A stretch of 64,000 nt of DNA from Stenotrophomonas maltophilia (GTDB taxonomy: Bacteria > Pseudomonadota > Gammaproteobacteria > Xanthomonadales > Xanthomonadaceae), in assembly GCA_002435595.1 (NCBI GenBank), contig DJBL01000023.1, positions 104,552-168,551 on the forward strand, written 5' to 3'. Numbering within the stretch: the stretch's first letter is position 1; each line of letters starts with the position of its first letter. The position numbers were made by a program, and so were the translations under genes. Below are positions 1-8,622 of the stretch, piece after piece. The notes below the pieces were generated by a model. It saw only the letters and a program-made list of their open reading frames with translations, was not told the origin of the DNA and did no database searches.

Positions 1-924
1 GAATGGGGCCATCGCCTGCAGGTATACGGCCTGGATCTGCGCCACACGCCGAGCGTGGAGGCGTTCTGCAGCGAGCTGCTGGCCACCCGTACGCGCCTGG
101 ACTTCATCATCAACAACGCCTGCCAGACCGTGCGCCGGCCGCCACAGTTCTATGCCCACATGATGGCCGGGGAAACCGCGGCCCTGCATGAGCTGCCCGA
201 GACGGTGCGCAAGCTGGTCGGCCACTACGAAGGCCTGCGCAGCCCCGAGCTGCTCGCCGACGCCTCGGCCATCGCGCTGCCGGCGGTGCAGGATCGCGGC
301 CTCAACGGTGCCGACGGCCTGACCCGCGCCGCCGAACTGTCCCAGGTGCCGTTGCTGGAAGACGAACTGGTGGGCCAGCAGCACCTGTTCCCCGAGGGCC
401 GGCTGGACCAGGACCTGCAGCAGGTGGACCTGCGCGGGCGCAATTCGTGGCGCCTGCTGATGGCCGAAGTGCCGTCGGTGGAGCTGCTGGAAACCCAGCT
501 GGTCAATGCGATCGCACCGTTCATCATCAACGCGCGGCTCAAGCCGCTGATGCTGGCCACGCCCGAGCGCGACAAGCACATCGTCAACGTCTCGGCGATG
601 GAAGGGCAGTTCTACCGCAACTTCAAGACCACCCGCCATCCGCACACCAACATGGCCAAGGCCGCGTTGAACATGATGACGCGCACCTCCGCGGCCGATT
701 ACCAGAACGACGGCATCCACATGAACAGCGTGGACACCGGCTGGGTGACCGACGAGGATCCGGCCGAAATCGCCGCCAAGAAGGTCCAGGAAGAGCGCTT
801 CCACCCGCCGCTGGACATTGTCGATGGCGCCGCCCGCATCGTCGATCCGATCATCCACGGCTTCAACACGGGCGAGCACGTGTGGGGCCAGTTCCTGAAG
901 GACTACGCGCCCACCGATTGGTGA
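1..924 (+). CDS. SDR family oxidoreductase, 5'-truncated by the window edge
   Basis: The frame is open from the first base and ends with TGA at 922-924, so at least 307 residues remain and the start, with the glycine-rich TGxxxGIG nucleotide loop, lies outside the window. The visible part has Rossmann-type features of short-chain dehydrogenases: the NNA motif after strand 4 (DFIINNACQT), an NVSAMEG strand-5 serine, and a late loop (NSVDTGWVTDE) like the PG-motif region. Known for the family: Ser, Tyr and Lys form the catalytic set, with Tyr four residues before Lys. Here the segment reads HPHTNMAKAAL, so Thr (codon 646-648) stands where Tyr is expected. The middle carries an insertion of about 90 residues relative to a classical 250-residue SDR. 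Substrate unknown. The next gene converges on it. Confidence 0.85.
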   Translation, partial: EWGHRLQVYGLDLRHTPSVEAFCSELLATRTRLDFIINNACQTVRRPPQFYAHMMAGETAALHELPETVRKLVGHYEGLRSPELLADASAIALPAVQDRGLNGADGLTRAAELSQVPLLEDELVGQQHLFPEGRLDQDLQQVDLRGRNSWRLLMAEVPSVELLETQLVNAIAPFIINARLKPLMLATPERDKHIVNVSAMEGQFYRNFKTTRHPHTNMAKAALNMMTRTSAADYQNDGIHMNSVDTGWVTDEDPAEIAAKKVQEERFHPPLDIVDGAARIVDPIIHGFNTGEHVWGQFLKDYAPTDW

Positions 925-993
925 GCGCCTGCGGGGCTGGGCCTGCCCACGGGCGCGTGCAGCGGCGCGCCGGGCAGCCCTACCCGGCGGCCG

Positions 994-2127
994 TCATTGC
1001 TCCACCGGGGTAGGATCGATGCCGAACATCCGCATCGCCGGGCTGTACTGGTACACGCTCTCCGTCCCTGCCCCGCCGCCGCCTGCCGACAGCCCGGGCA
1101 CAACGATGTCCGGGTAGTCGTCGGCGTCGATGTCTTCCAGGCGCAACACGTCGCCGTCCCCGCTGATCGGGTCGGCCTCGAAATCGCGCATGACCTGTAC
1201 CCGTTTGCCGCTGTGCGCATCGATCACTTCGATGGCGCTCAGCAGCATGCGCGCATCGTCGGCCTGGACCGGCTCGAACCCCAGTCGGAAACGGAAACCG
1301 GGCATGCGCGCGCTCTGCTCCACCCAGTGCAGCGTGGCCAGCGCATCGCGATCGATCCAGCCGAGGCGACGCTCGCCGCCGCGCCCGACCTGCTCGACGT
1401 GGTACCACTCCATGGTGCGGTCGAGCACGGCGACAAAGCTGTCCGCAGGCAACGGCGTGCCGGGGCTGCGCACATCCTGCCGGGCATGCAGGGTGACCGC
1501 GCGGGGCAGGTACAGCAGGTCCACGTAAGGGCGCGGCTGCTGCAGGGCGAAACCATCGCGGTAATGGGTGAGCGCGTACTGGTGGATGCTGCGCCCATAG
1601 GCCTCCGGTGCGCAGACATCGCTGATCGCGCAGGCGCCGGCCTCCTCCGGCGTGGGCCGGCGCTGGGCGGGGATGCGCTCGGTCCCAAGGTAGCGTTTCT
1701 GGTCCTGCCAGCGCAGTGAGAACGCGGTATCAGACCAGGTGAACGCGGCCTCGCTGGCATCGCTGCCGATGTTGGTGCGACAGAACGGCTGCGCCTCGGA
1801 GCGCTCGTTCCAGCCGGGGAACGCATAGGCCGGGCAGAGCTTGTCCACGCTGTTGATGTCGTAGCGGTAGGCCGCATCGGTGAGGAACACCAGCTTGTTG
1901 ATCCGCGCCTGCGGGTCGCGCGCCACCAGCGCGTAACGCACCTTGGCGGTGGCCGGCAGTGCGTGTTCGTAGTGCGCCTGGTAGGCCTGCCCGGGCGGCG
2001 CGCTGGCCGGCGCAGCCAGCAGGTGTGCATCGGGCAGCACTGAATAAAGGCCCGGCTGCAGCAAGGGCTCGGCGGGGCTCTCGGCGCTGGCCAGGGCAAT
2101 GGCCAGCGCGAGGAAGGAAAGGGGCAT
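994..2127 (-). CDS. Secreted XAC2610-related protein, candidate T4SS immunity protein
   Basis: 377 residues. A short hydrophobic N-terminus (MPLSFLALAIALASA) looks like a signal peptide, so the product is probably periplasmic; the frame stays open upstream, so a slightly longer start is possible. A middle region around LGWIDRDAL resembles an SH3-like fold. The C-terminal 70 residues carry a calcium-loop-like motif (LEDIDADDYPDIVVPG) followed by a Gly-rich stretch and a Tyr-rich tail. This resembles the end of X. citri XAC2610, the periplasmic inhibitor of the T4SS lysozyme effector XAC2609 (recalled family knowledge). The gene lies 68 bases downstream of a T4SS effector on the same strand, which fits a cognate immunity role, although such genes are more often upstream. 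Function is inferred from signal peptide, motif and neighbour only. Confidence 0.7.
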   Translation of the reverse strand: MPLSFLALAIALASAESPAEPLLQPGLYSVLPDAHLLAAPASAPPGQAYQAHYEHALPATAKVRYALVARDPQARINKLVFLTDAAYRYDINSVDKLCPAYAFPGWNERSEAQPFCRTNIGSDASEAAFTWSDTAFSLRWQDQKRYLGTERIPAQRRPTPEEAGACAISDVCAPEAYGRSIHQYALTHYRDGFALQQPRPYVDLLYLPRAVTLHARQDVRSPGTPLPADSFVAVLDRTMEWYHVEQVGRGGERRLGWIDRDALATLHWVEQSARMPGFRFRLGFEPVQADDARMLLSAIEVIDAHSGKRVQVMRDFEADPISGDGDVLRLEDIDADDYPDIVVPGLSAGGGGAGTESVYQYSPAMRMFGIDPTPVEQ

Positions 2128-2195
2128 GCGGGAACACTCGAAGGCGATGAAATGAAGCGTGCGCGAGGCAGCGCCCAGGGCACTGGCAGCGGCGT

Positions 2196-4052
2196 TTATC
2201 GCGCCAGCGCGGTGGTCTGTGCGTGTTCTTGCGTACGCTCCTGCGCCGACTCCCGGGTCGCGTCCACGGCCTGCAGGGCACGCACGTGCTCGTCCAACGG
2301 GGTGGCCACCGCCTCGCGGGTCTCCGCGCGCGCCAGCCGACGGTCGGCGCCGTGCGTGTCGCCCTGCACGGCAAACGCGTACTGGCCGTTCTCACTGAGT
2401 ACGGCCTGGTCGATCCGCTCCAGCCCCTCGCGGCGTGCCGCCACCAGCAGACCCATGTACAGCCGTTCGCTCATCGCGTCGGGCTGCCGGCCCATGCCCT
2501 GGTCCAGCACGCCCACCGCGCACTGGCCCTGGCGCATCAGACCGTGGTCGGGGCTGTCGGGGTGGCGCGGATCCTGCGGCAGCAGCGGCGCCGGTGCCGG
2601 CAGATCGCGCAGGCGCGGGCTGTCCACGCTGGCGGCGATGGGCGCAAAGCCCTTGCGCGGGTCGCCATCGGCGGCGTTGGACAGGTGCACCAGGCGTTCA
2701 GCCATGCCATATGCCGATTGCCCCTGCAGGCGTGCCAAGCCGGTGGCGAATGCATCCACGTCCTGCTGCGGCTTGCCGTGGCCGTCTTCGGCGAGCAGCC
2801 GCCAGCGCGGGTCGGCGGTGGGAGTGGCCTGGGACAGCGCCTGGGTCTGCTCCATCAGCGTACGCATCTGCGCCTCGCTGAAGCGCAGGGTCAGGTTGTC
2901 ACCGGCCTGCACCGGGCCCTCGCGCTCCGGATCGCCGGTCAGGGCGGTGTTGAGCATGCCGGCAATCTGCCCGGCATGGGGCGGGTCGCGCAGGTCGAAC
3001 TGGAACTCGTAGCGGCGTGCGTCCACGTTTTCGGTGCCATCGGGCGCATGCACGCTCAACCGGGTCATCGGCACATTGCCGCTGTACTCCACCCGTCGCG
3101 CATCGACGTGGCTGCCATCCTCGAAGCGGGTGCGCACCACCTCGCCGGCGTTGCGGGCGCCGCCCAGGTCGGCGCTCAACGCCTCGCCGATGCCCAGCTG
3201 CAGCCGTGTCTGCGAGCTCATGCCAAGCCGCTCCACCGTGGCCGCCGCTGCCACGCCCGGGGTCTGCGCGGCGATCTCGCCGGTACCGACGAAATGCGCG
3301 TACGCGGCCTGGCCATCGGCCTGGGCCAGGTCGAAGGTGGCCGTGCGCAGCGTGGAGTGGCCCAGCGCATCCTGGCGCCCGAGCATCGCGCTGACTCCGC
3401 CGCCGGCAACGCCCACGCCATTGAAGGCCGACACCGCCTGGTTGGGACCCATGCTCACGCGCACGTGCGTGTCGTCCACGCGATCCACCCGGTAACTGGC
3501 GCCAGCCGCTTCGGTGAGCTGGGTCTGGGTGGCGATGTGCCGGAAGCTGGCTTCCAGCGCGGTGCCCTGGAAGGCCTGGGCGTCCAGCGTGACCCGGCCG
3601 CCGAGCGGGATCGAGGTGGGATCGAAGGGATTCACCCGAGCTGCATCGGTGGCGTCGTGGCCGGCGGGCAGGCTGACCAGGTAGCGGCCGCGCACCCCGG
3701 TGCTGCTGGCCACCTCGGCCGCGGCAGCACCACGGCTGCTGCCGCCGTGCTCGGCGTGGACCCCGGCCATCTGCTCCATCTGCACCTGGTAGTTCACCAG
3801 GCCATCGGCGCTGGCGTGGGTGAAGGTCACCGCCTGGGCCTGGGTCTGGGCGCCGCCGCCGAGTCGGGCCACGTCGCGCTCGGAAGCGCCCTTGACCGCA
3901 CCATCGCCGGGATTCCAGCTGATCGCCTGGCCGGCCAGTGCGGCGCGGTATTCGCTGTTGGCCGAACCGTAGTCCGGGTTGAACGCCACTTCGGCGGCAG
4001 TGCGATGGCGCGCGATGCTCGCTGCACCGTCCGTGTTTGCGTTGGCATTCAT
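2196..4052 (-). CDS. XVIPCD-domain type IV secretion effector (X-Tfe), putative antibacterial toxin
   Basis: 618 residues from the ATG at 4052, chosen because a strong Shine-Dalgarno AAGGAGGT (4066-4059) sits 6 bases before it; an in-frame ATG at 4073 would put that site inside the gene. The last 120 residues match the Xanthomonas VirD4-interacting domain: a HPDSPDHGLMRQ box, then GLERIDQAVLSENGQYAFAV near residue 543, then a Gln-rich tail. In Xanthomonas and Stenotrophomonas this signal sends toxins into rival bacteria through the X-T4SS. Residues 1 to about 490 are Ala/Gly-rich and begin FNPDYGSANSEYRAAL; I recognise no lysozyme, lipase or nuclease motif, so the toxic activity is unknown. 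No signal peptide. The downstream gene is a plausible immunity partner. Confidence 0.85.
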   Translation of the reverse strand: MNANANTDGAASIARHRTAAEVAFNPDYGSANSEYRAALAGQAISWNPGDGAVKGASERDVARLGGGAQTQAQAVTFTHASADGLVNYQVQMEQMAGVHAEHGGSSRGAAAAEVASSTGVRGRYLVSLPAGHDATDAARVNPFDPTSIPLGGRVTLDAQAFQGTALEASFRHIATQTQLTEAAGASYRVDRVDDTHVRVSMGPNQAVSAFNGVGVAGGGVSAMLGRQDALGHSTLRTATFDLAQADGQAAYAHFVGTGEIAAQTPGVAAAATVERLGMSSQTRLQLGIGEALSADLGGARNAGEVVRTRFEDGSHVDARRVEYSGNVPMTRLSVHAPDGTENVDARRYEFQFDLRDPPHAGQIAGMLNTALTGDPEREGPVQAGDNLTLRFSEAQMRTLMEQTQALSQATPTADPRWRLLAEDGHGKPQQDVDAFATGLARLQGQSAYGMAERLVHLSNAADGDPRKGFAPIAASVDSPRLRDLPAPAPLLPQDPRHPDSPDHGLMRQGQCAVGVLDQGMGRQPDAMSERLYMGLLVAARREGLERIDQAVLSENGQYAFAVQGDTHGADRRLARAETREAVATPLDEHVRALQAVDATRESAQERTQEHAQTTALAR

Positions 4053-4058
4053 GCCATG

Positions 4059-4066
4059 ACCTCCTT
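4059..4066 (-). promoter_or_regulatory. Strong RBS deciding the effector start
   Basis: The minus strand reads AAGGAGGT, 6 bases before the ATG at 4052-4050. It is a near-perfect anti-16S match and excludes the in-frame ATG at 4073 as the main start. Confidence 0.8.
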
Positions 4067-4274
4067 GAATCAACCGCTCGATTGTAGAGGCTGCGCCTGA
4101 AGCGTGGGTTCACCGCGCTGCGGCATCGCGTGGGGTGGTGCCCCTATCGCGACGACCAGCGCCCATATCGCGCGAGACGGGATGCAGCGATGGCCCTACG
4201 CTGTCGCCCTGCCCTCCCACCGTCGGTCCGCGACCCGCCGCCAGCGCCGGATCTCGCCGACCGCCCCGCGTTCG

Positions 4275-5516
4275 ATGCCGTCCATGACCCCCCAGACCCC
4301 CACGCCTCCCGCACCTGCCGCGATTCCAGACGCCCCGGCCAGCGCGCCGGCCCCGCAGGGCTTTGCGATCCGCATCGTCGGCGCCGCCGCGTTTGCCCAC
4401 CTGCTCAACGACATGATCCAGGCGGTGCTGCCGGCGGTGTACCCGATGTTCAAGAGCGAGTTCCAGCTCAGCTTCGGCCAGATCGGCGTGATTGCGCTGG
4501 TCTACCAGATCACCGCCTCGCTGCTGCAACCCTGGGTCGGCATGTACACCGACAAACGCCCGCTGCCCTACCTGCTGCCTTCGGGCATGATCGCCACCTT
4601 CATCGGCATTGCGATGATGGCCATGGCCGGCAGTTACGAAATGCTGCTGCTGGCCGCCGCAGTGGTCGGCATAGGGTCGGCCACCTTCCACCCGGAAGCC
4701 TCGCGCGTGGCGCGGATGGCCTCCGGCGGCCGCTTCGGCACTGCCCAGTCCACCTTCCAGGTAGGCGGCAACACCGGCTCGGCGATCGGGCCGCTGCTGG
4801 CGGCGGCGGTGGTGATTCCGCACGGGCAGCGCGCCATCGCCTGGTTCCTGCTGATCGCCGCGCTGGCGATCACCGTGCTGTTCCGCCTCACCGGTTGGAC
4901 CGTGCGCCATGGCCAGGCCAAGATGTCCAGCCTGGCACGCAACCCCGGCACCGGCCTGAGCCGGGGCAAGGTGGTGCAGGCCATCGCGGTGATCTCGGTG
5001 CTGATGTTCGCCAAGTTCGTGTACATCGCCTCGATCACCAACTATTTCACCTTCTACCTGATCGACCGCTTCCACCTGAGCGTGCAGCAGAGCCAGATGT
5101 ATCTCTTCATCTTCCTGGCCTCGATCGCGCTGGGCACCTTCATCGGCGGCCCGGTCGGCGATCGCATCGGGCGCAAGGCGGTGATCTGGATTTCGTTCCT
5201 GGGCGTGGCCCCGTTCGCACTTGCCCTGCCCTACGCCAACCTGATGGGCACGGCGGTGCTGGCGGTCGCGGTGGGCCTGGTGATGTCGTCGGCCTTCGCT
5301 GCGCTGGTGGTGTACGCGCAGGAGGCGGTGCCGGGCCGCGTCGGCATGGTGTCGGGGTTGATGTTCGGCCTGATGTTCGGCATCGGCGGCCTTGGTGCGG
5401 CCGGGCTGGGCAAGCTCGCCGACGTGCACGGCATCGTATGGGTATACCACTTCACCTCGTTCCTGCCGCTGCTCGGCCTGGCGACGGCATTCCTGCCCCG
5501 AACCCGCAGCGCCTGA
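4275..5516 (+). CDS. MFS transporter, fosmidomycin-resistance (Fsr)-like exporter
   Basis: About 413 residues from the ATG at 4275 (4284 is an alternative). The Pro/Ala-rich first 35 residues are cytoplasmic, and the rest forms about 12 membrane segments. Signature stretches of Fsr-type drug exporters are present: AHLLNDMIQAVLPAVYPM in helix 1, SATFHPEASRVA after helix 4, FQVGGNTGSAIGP in helix 5, and GGPVGDRIGRKAVIW between helices 8 and 9. Fsr proteins are proton-driven inner-membrane exporters that give fosmidomycin resistance in E. coli; the natural substrate here is unknown. The gene diverges from the T4SS effector and converges, with 21 bases between stops, on an AraC-type regulator that may control it. 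Confidence 0.85.
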   Translation: MPSMTPQTPTPPAPAAIPDAPASAPAPQGFAIRIVGAAAFAHLLNDMIQAVLPAVYPMFKSEFQLSFGQIGVIALVYQITASLLQPWVGMYTDKRPLPYLLPSGMIATFIGIAMMAMAGSYEMLLLAAAVVGIGSATFHPEASRVARMASGGRFGTAQSTFQVGGNTGSAIGPLLAAAVVIPHGQRAIAWFLLIAALAITVLFRLTGWTVRHGQAKMSSLARNPGTGLSRGKVVQAIAVISVLMFAKFVYIASITNYFTFYLIDRFHLSVQQSQMYLFIFLASIALGTFIGGPVGDRIGRKAVIWISFLGVAPFALALPYANLMGTAVLAVAVGLVMSSAFAALVVYAQEAVPGRVGMVSGLMFGLMFGIGGLGAAGLGKLADVHGIVWVYHFTSFLPLLGLATAFLPRTRSA

Positions 5517-5537
5517 CCGTCCGGCCCGCGCGCCGCG

Positions 5538-6335
5538 TTACTGGAAAAACTGGCTGGGCAACTGGCCGAAGCGCTTCTTGAACATCGCCGTGAACGCGCT
5601 CGGGCTGGCGTAGCCCAGCGCCAGCGCAACGTCGATGATCTTGTCGCCGTGGGCCAGGCGCTCCAGGGCGCGCAGCAAGCGCGCCTGCTGCCGCCACTGG
5701 CCGAAGGTCATGCCGAGCTCGCGAGCGCACAGGCGCTGGATGGTTTTCACGTCCACGCCCAGGCGCGCGGCCCAGTCCTGCAGCGTGGAGGGGTCATCCG
5801 GAGCGGCTTCCAGACGGCGCGCGATCACCTGCAGGCGCGCATCCAGCGGCTGCGGCAGATGCAACGGCAATACCGGCAGGGTCTGCAGTTCATCCAGGAT
5901 CAGCTGCATCACCCGGCCATCGCGGGAGTCCTGCCGGTAGGGCTGGATCACCGCCACGGCGGCGCGGATCAGTGCCGCCAGCAGCGGCGTCACCGACACC
6001 GTGGAGGCCGTCGGCGGCGGCTGGGCGATGGCCTCGGGCAGGATGTACAGGCTGCGCATTCCCACTGCACCGATGCAGCTCACCTTGTGACCCATGCCGG
6101 CCGGCATCCAGATCGCGCGCGTGTGCGGCACTACCCAGCGCCCAGCCCCGGCCTGCACCACCAGCACGCCCGATTCGGCGTAGACCAGCTGATGCCGATC
6201 GGGGTGGTGATGCAGCGGAATCACCGTGCCGGGCGCGTAATCCCTCGCGCGGCACAGCACCGGCGACTCGGGCCCGAACGAAAGGCTGCGGCCTTCCCCG
6301 TCGGCACGGGTGACGTTACTTTTTCGAGGGGGCAT
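5538..6335 (-). CDS. AraC/XylS-family transcriptional regulator
   Basis: 265 residues from the ATG at 6335 (MPPRKSNVTR). The N-terminal half is a cupin-like sensing domain with a HHHPDRHQLVYAESG metal/ligand-type motif. The C-terminal 100 residues hold two helix-turn-helix units: a first around LQDWAARLGVDVKTIQRLCA, and a second with the classic GYASPSAFTAMFKKRFG ending. This arrangement is typical of single-protein regulators of drug-efflux and catabolic genes. The gene converges on the Fsr-like exporter, so control of that gene is a reasonable guess without direct evidence. The thioredoxin-like gene ends 64 bases upstream on the same strand. The effector molecule is unknown. Confidence 0.88.
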   Translation of the reverse strand: MPPRKSNVTRADGEGRSLSFGPESPVLCRARDYAPGTVIPLHHHPDRHQLVYAESGVLVVQAGAGRWVVPHTRAIWMPAGMGHKVSCIGAVGMRSLYILPEAIAQPPPTASTVSVTPLLAALIRAAVAVIQPYRQDSRDGRVMQLILDELQTLPVLPLHLPQPLDARLQVIARRLEAAPDDPSTLQDWAARLGVDVKTIQRLCARELGMTFGQWRQQARLLRALERLAHGDKIIDVALALGYASPSAFTAMFKKRFGQLPSQFFQ

Positions 6336-6399
6336 GCCCGGTTTCCATGACGCCGACGACCCGCCGATTCTAGCCCGCCCACCCGGGGCGACACCTTGC

Positions 6400-6729
6400 T
6401 CAGGTAGGCTGCAATGCCTGCTCGAGCGCGGCCAGATCCGTCTCCTGGCGGGGGCGCACCACCCGCGCCACTTCTTCGCCGTCGCGCAGCAGCACCAGCG
6501 TGGGCCACAGTTTGACCTGGTACGAGCGGCCCGCAGGCCGCCCTTTGCCATCTTCGATCTTCACATGGCCGATGTCGGCATGCGCATCCAGCCATTCCTT
6601 CACCACCAGCTGGGCGCCACTGCAGTGCGGGCACCAGGGCGCGCCAAACTCCACCAGCTGCCAGCCCGCGCCGGCGTCCAGCTCGGCACGGGTCGGCTCC
6701 TGGCGGGCATAGTCGCGCGTGTAGCTCAT
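6400..6729 (-). CDS. Thioredoxin-family protein
   Basis: 109 residues, one thioredoxin fold. The active-site motif is APWCPHCSGAQ (CxxC, about residues 33-36), and the cis-Pro loop appears as KLWPTLVLL. The family reduces or shuffles disulfides; with no signal peptide the protein is cytoplasmic. Its ATG overlaps the TGA of the upstream host-attachment-like gene as ATGA (6726-6729), so the two are translationally coupled and probably share a stress or redox role. The CPHC centre differs from CGPC of housekeeping thioredoxin, so this is an accessory member rather than TrxA. Confidence 0.85.
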   Translation of the reverse strand: MSYTRDYARQEPTRAELDAGAGWQLVEFGAPWCPHCSGAQLVVKEWLDAHADIGHVKIEDGKGRPAGRSYQVKLWPTLVLLRDGEEVARVVRPRQETDLAALEQALQPT

Positions 6730-7148
6730 CGCGGCTGCTCAAGCGCCCGCTGGATGTCCTCGAGCGGGGCGTTGGTGAGATCCTTGGCCAGGTCGGCGAG
6801 CAGGCGGGACTGGACTTCCTTGTGCAGCTGCGGGCGGATCCGCCCCAGCGTCTGCGGGTCGGCGATCAGCACCAGATGGGCATAGCGGTTGTTGAGCGCA
6901 TCTTCGTTCAACTGCGCGGCCAGCTGCTTGGCGAAGGTGGCCTCGTTCAACTGCGCGATGCTCATGTCCTGCGGCATCGAACCGGACGGCCCCTGCCCGG
7001 AAACCCCCTGTGCACTGATGTCCTGCAGCTTCAGTGCGTCGTGCTGCTTGAGCTGCAGGGCATGGCCGCTGCCGATGTTGGTGAACACGCGGGCCGAACC
7101 GCCGTCTGCGACGACGACCAGGGTGCCTTCGGGAATGTGCTGCTGCAT
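6726..7148 (-). CDS. Host attachment protein-like (baeRF/HAP family)
   Basis: 140 residues from the ATG at 7148, which follows a good Shine-Dalgarno (AAGGAG). The sequence starts MQQHIPEGTLVVVADGGSAR, typical of the host attachment protein family first named in Agrobacterium. It carries the family's YAHLVLIADPQTLGRIRPQL segment, a fold related to archaeal release factor and pelota domains. Biochemical role is unclear: these proteins often lie near stress genes, and the attachment phenotype is not general. It overlaps the thioredoxin gene by four bases and is the first gene of that two-gene operon. Confidence 0.82.
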   Translation of the reverse strand: MQQHIPEGTLVVVADGGSARVFTNIGSGHALQLKQHDALKLQDISAQGVSGQGPSGSMPQDMSIAQLNEATFAKQLAAQLNEDALNNRYAHLVLIADPQTLGRIRPQLHKEVQSRLLADLAKDLTNAPLEDIQRALEQPR

Positions 7149-7348
7149 CGTGAACTCCTTGGGAAAACGGGTCGCTGTTGCGCCCGAGTCCCACGGTAGG
7201 GAGGTAGATGTAAGCGTGGCGCATAGGGATGTGTTCGGCATGTATGCAGCAGCGCCGTTGCGTCGGGAGATTCCCGACAGCCGCCGTTCAACGACTGTGC
7301 CAGAGTCGGGGCTTCAGATCGCTCACGCTTTAAGGCAAGGAGGCAGCA

Positions 7349-8605
7349 ATGTCGGAGACACAGGGGAACGAGGAAGGATTCGCGCTGCCTGAGGGTAGCC
7401 TGGTTGCCAAACTGGACAATATGGTGGCAATTCAGGATTATGCGCCGGAAAGTGCCTGCATCCGACTGATCGGCGTCAGCGAGGCGGATTTTAAGTCCGC
7501 TTCGTTCAATGAGCGACGTGCCGAAGTATTCCTGGTGGACGTCGGCATTGACGACATTTCGAGAACTTCCGCCAAACTCCTACGCCAATGGCGCAGGGCC
7601 GTACTGGCAGCATGGAATGACCGTGGTGCTGACGGGGCCAACTCTGATCTTGGTGCGCCGGAGAAGTGGGTGCGGATCCGCTACGAACGCAGCAGCACAC
7701 CGACCTCAAGCTACGGCTACTGCCTCTTCCGTGAACAAACCACGCCCACCTATCTTCAGATTCTCGACATTGAGGTGTTTGATTCCACGCAAGTGGTCAT
7801 TCCACCGCCGCAGGTAGAAGCGCTGCCTTTGCCGCTGCCGCCGGCTTTGGCAAGCGGGCCTCTGCTGCAGGCCTTTCACGTTGGGCAAGGCATGTGCAGC
7901 CTGATCATCCGCGGAGACATGGGCATACTGATGGACTGCGGCGCAGGCACGCCGATTAAACGTCCCGCCTATACGTCCGGGGCCATTACCAACGAGCTGG
8001 CGACCACCGTTGCCAACGTTGCCGTCTTGGCCGCCGTGATCTCGCACGCTGATTCGGATCATTGGCGTCTGCTGGACTGGGATGCCGCGCTCGCGGCCCA
8101 AGTGCAGGTGATTGCGATCCCGTCAGGAATCGGCATGCTCGCCTTCACCTCACCTGCGCTGGCCTTGCAAGTCGTCGGCATCGGCGATTGCAGCCTGCCC
8201 TTGGGCGCAGGAGCCCATCTGGACCTGCTGCGGACGCAGCCATGGGTCTCTGACTCCAATGGGTGCGCCCTGGTTGCGCATCTTTACACCGATACGGTTC
8301 GGGCCCTGCTCCCCGGCGACTATGTGTATGCGCGCTTCGCTACCGATGGCAATCCGGGCATTCAGGGGCTGCTTACACAAACGTTCGACGCTGTGGTCGC
8401 CCCCCACCATGGATGCAAGGCGAGCGCGCACAACGTTCCTGCCGCCAGCGTACCTGGCCGCTCGCAAGCATTCTTCTCTGCGGGAGACCATGGCGGGTAC
8501 CGCCACCCACGCTTCGATGCGCTGCACGCACATAGCGCCCAGGACTTTCGGATCATCAACGACCGCACCGCCCGGCATGTGTGGAGCCACGTGCTTCTGC
8601 CATGA
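7349..8605 (+). CDS. ComEC/Rec2-type metallo-beta-lactamase-fold hydrolase, stand-alone
   Basis: 418 residues, preceded by AAGGAGG five bases from the ATG. Residues 1-170 form a domain I do not recognise. From about residue 170 a metallo-beta-lactamase fold follows, with motifs in the order FHVGQGMCSLII, MDCGAG, VISHADSDHW, LLPGDYVY, VAPHHGCKAS and FFSAGDHGGYRHP. These are the metal-binding His/Asp positions of the ComEC C-terminal nuclease-like domain; no membrane segments are present. Base composition is visibly less GC-rich than its neighbours and codon use is looser, suggesting horizontal acquisition. It stands alone between a thioredoxin/HAP operon and a toxin-antitoxin pair, so it may be accessory or defence cargo. 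Substrate unknown. Confidence 0.75.
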   Translation: MSETQGNEEGFALPEGSLVAKLDNMVAIQDYAPESACIRLIGVSEADFKSASFNERRAEVFLVDVGIDDISRTSAKLLRQWRRAVLAAWNDRGADGANSDLGAPEKWVRIRYERSSTPTSSYGYCLFREQTTPTYLQILDIEVFDSTQVVIPPPQVEALPLPLPPALASGPLLQAFHVGQGMCSLIIRGDMGILMDCGAGTPIKRPAYTSGAITNELATTVANVAVLAAVISHADSDHWRLLDWDAALAAQVQVIAIPSGIGMLAFTSPALALQVVGIGDCSLPLGAGAHLDLLRTQPWVSDSNGCALVAHLYTDTVRALLPGDYVYARFATDGNPGIQGLLTQTFDAVVAPHHGCKASAHNVPAASVPGRSQAFFSAGDHGGYRHPRFDALHAHSAQDFRIINDRTARHVWSHVLLP

Positions 8606-8622
8606 CAGAGCTTCCCGCCCGA

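Noticed and set aside
8606..8622. MBL-fold gene and zeta toxin as one system
   Set aside because: The genes converge and the zeta gene already has its own antitoxin and operator; composition also differs.
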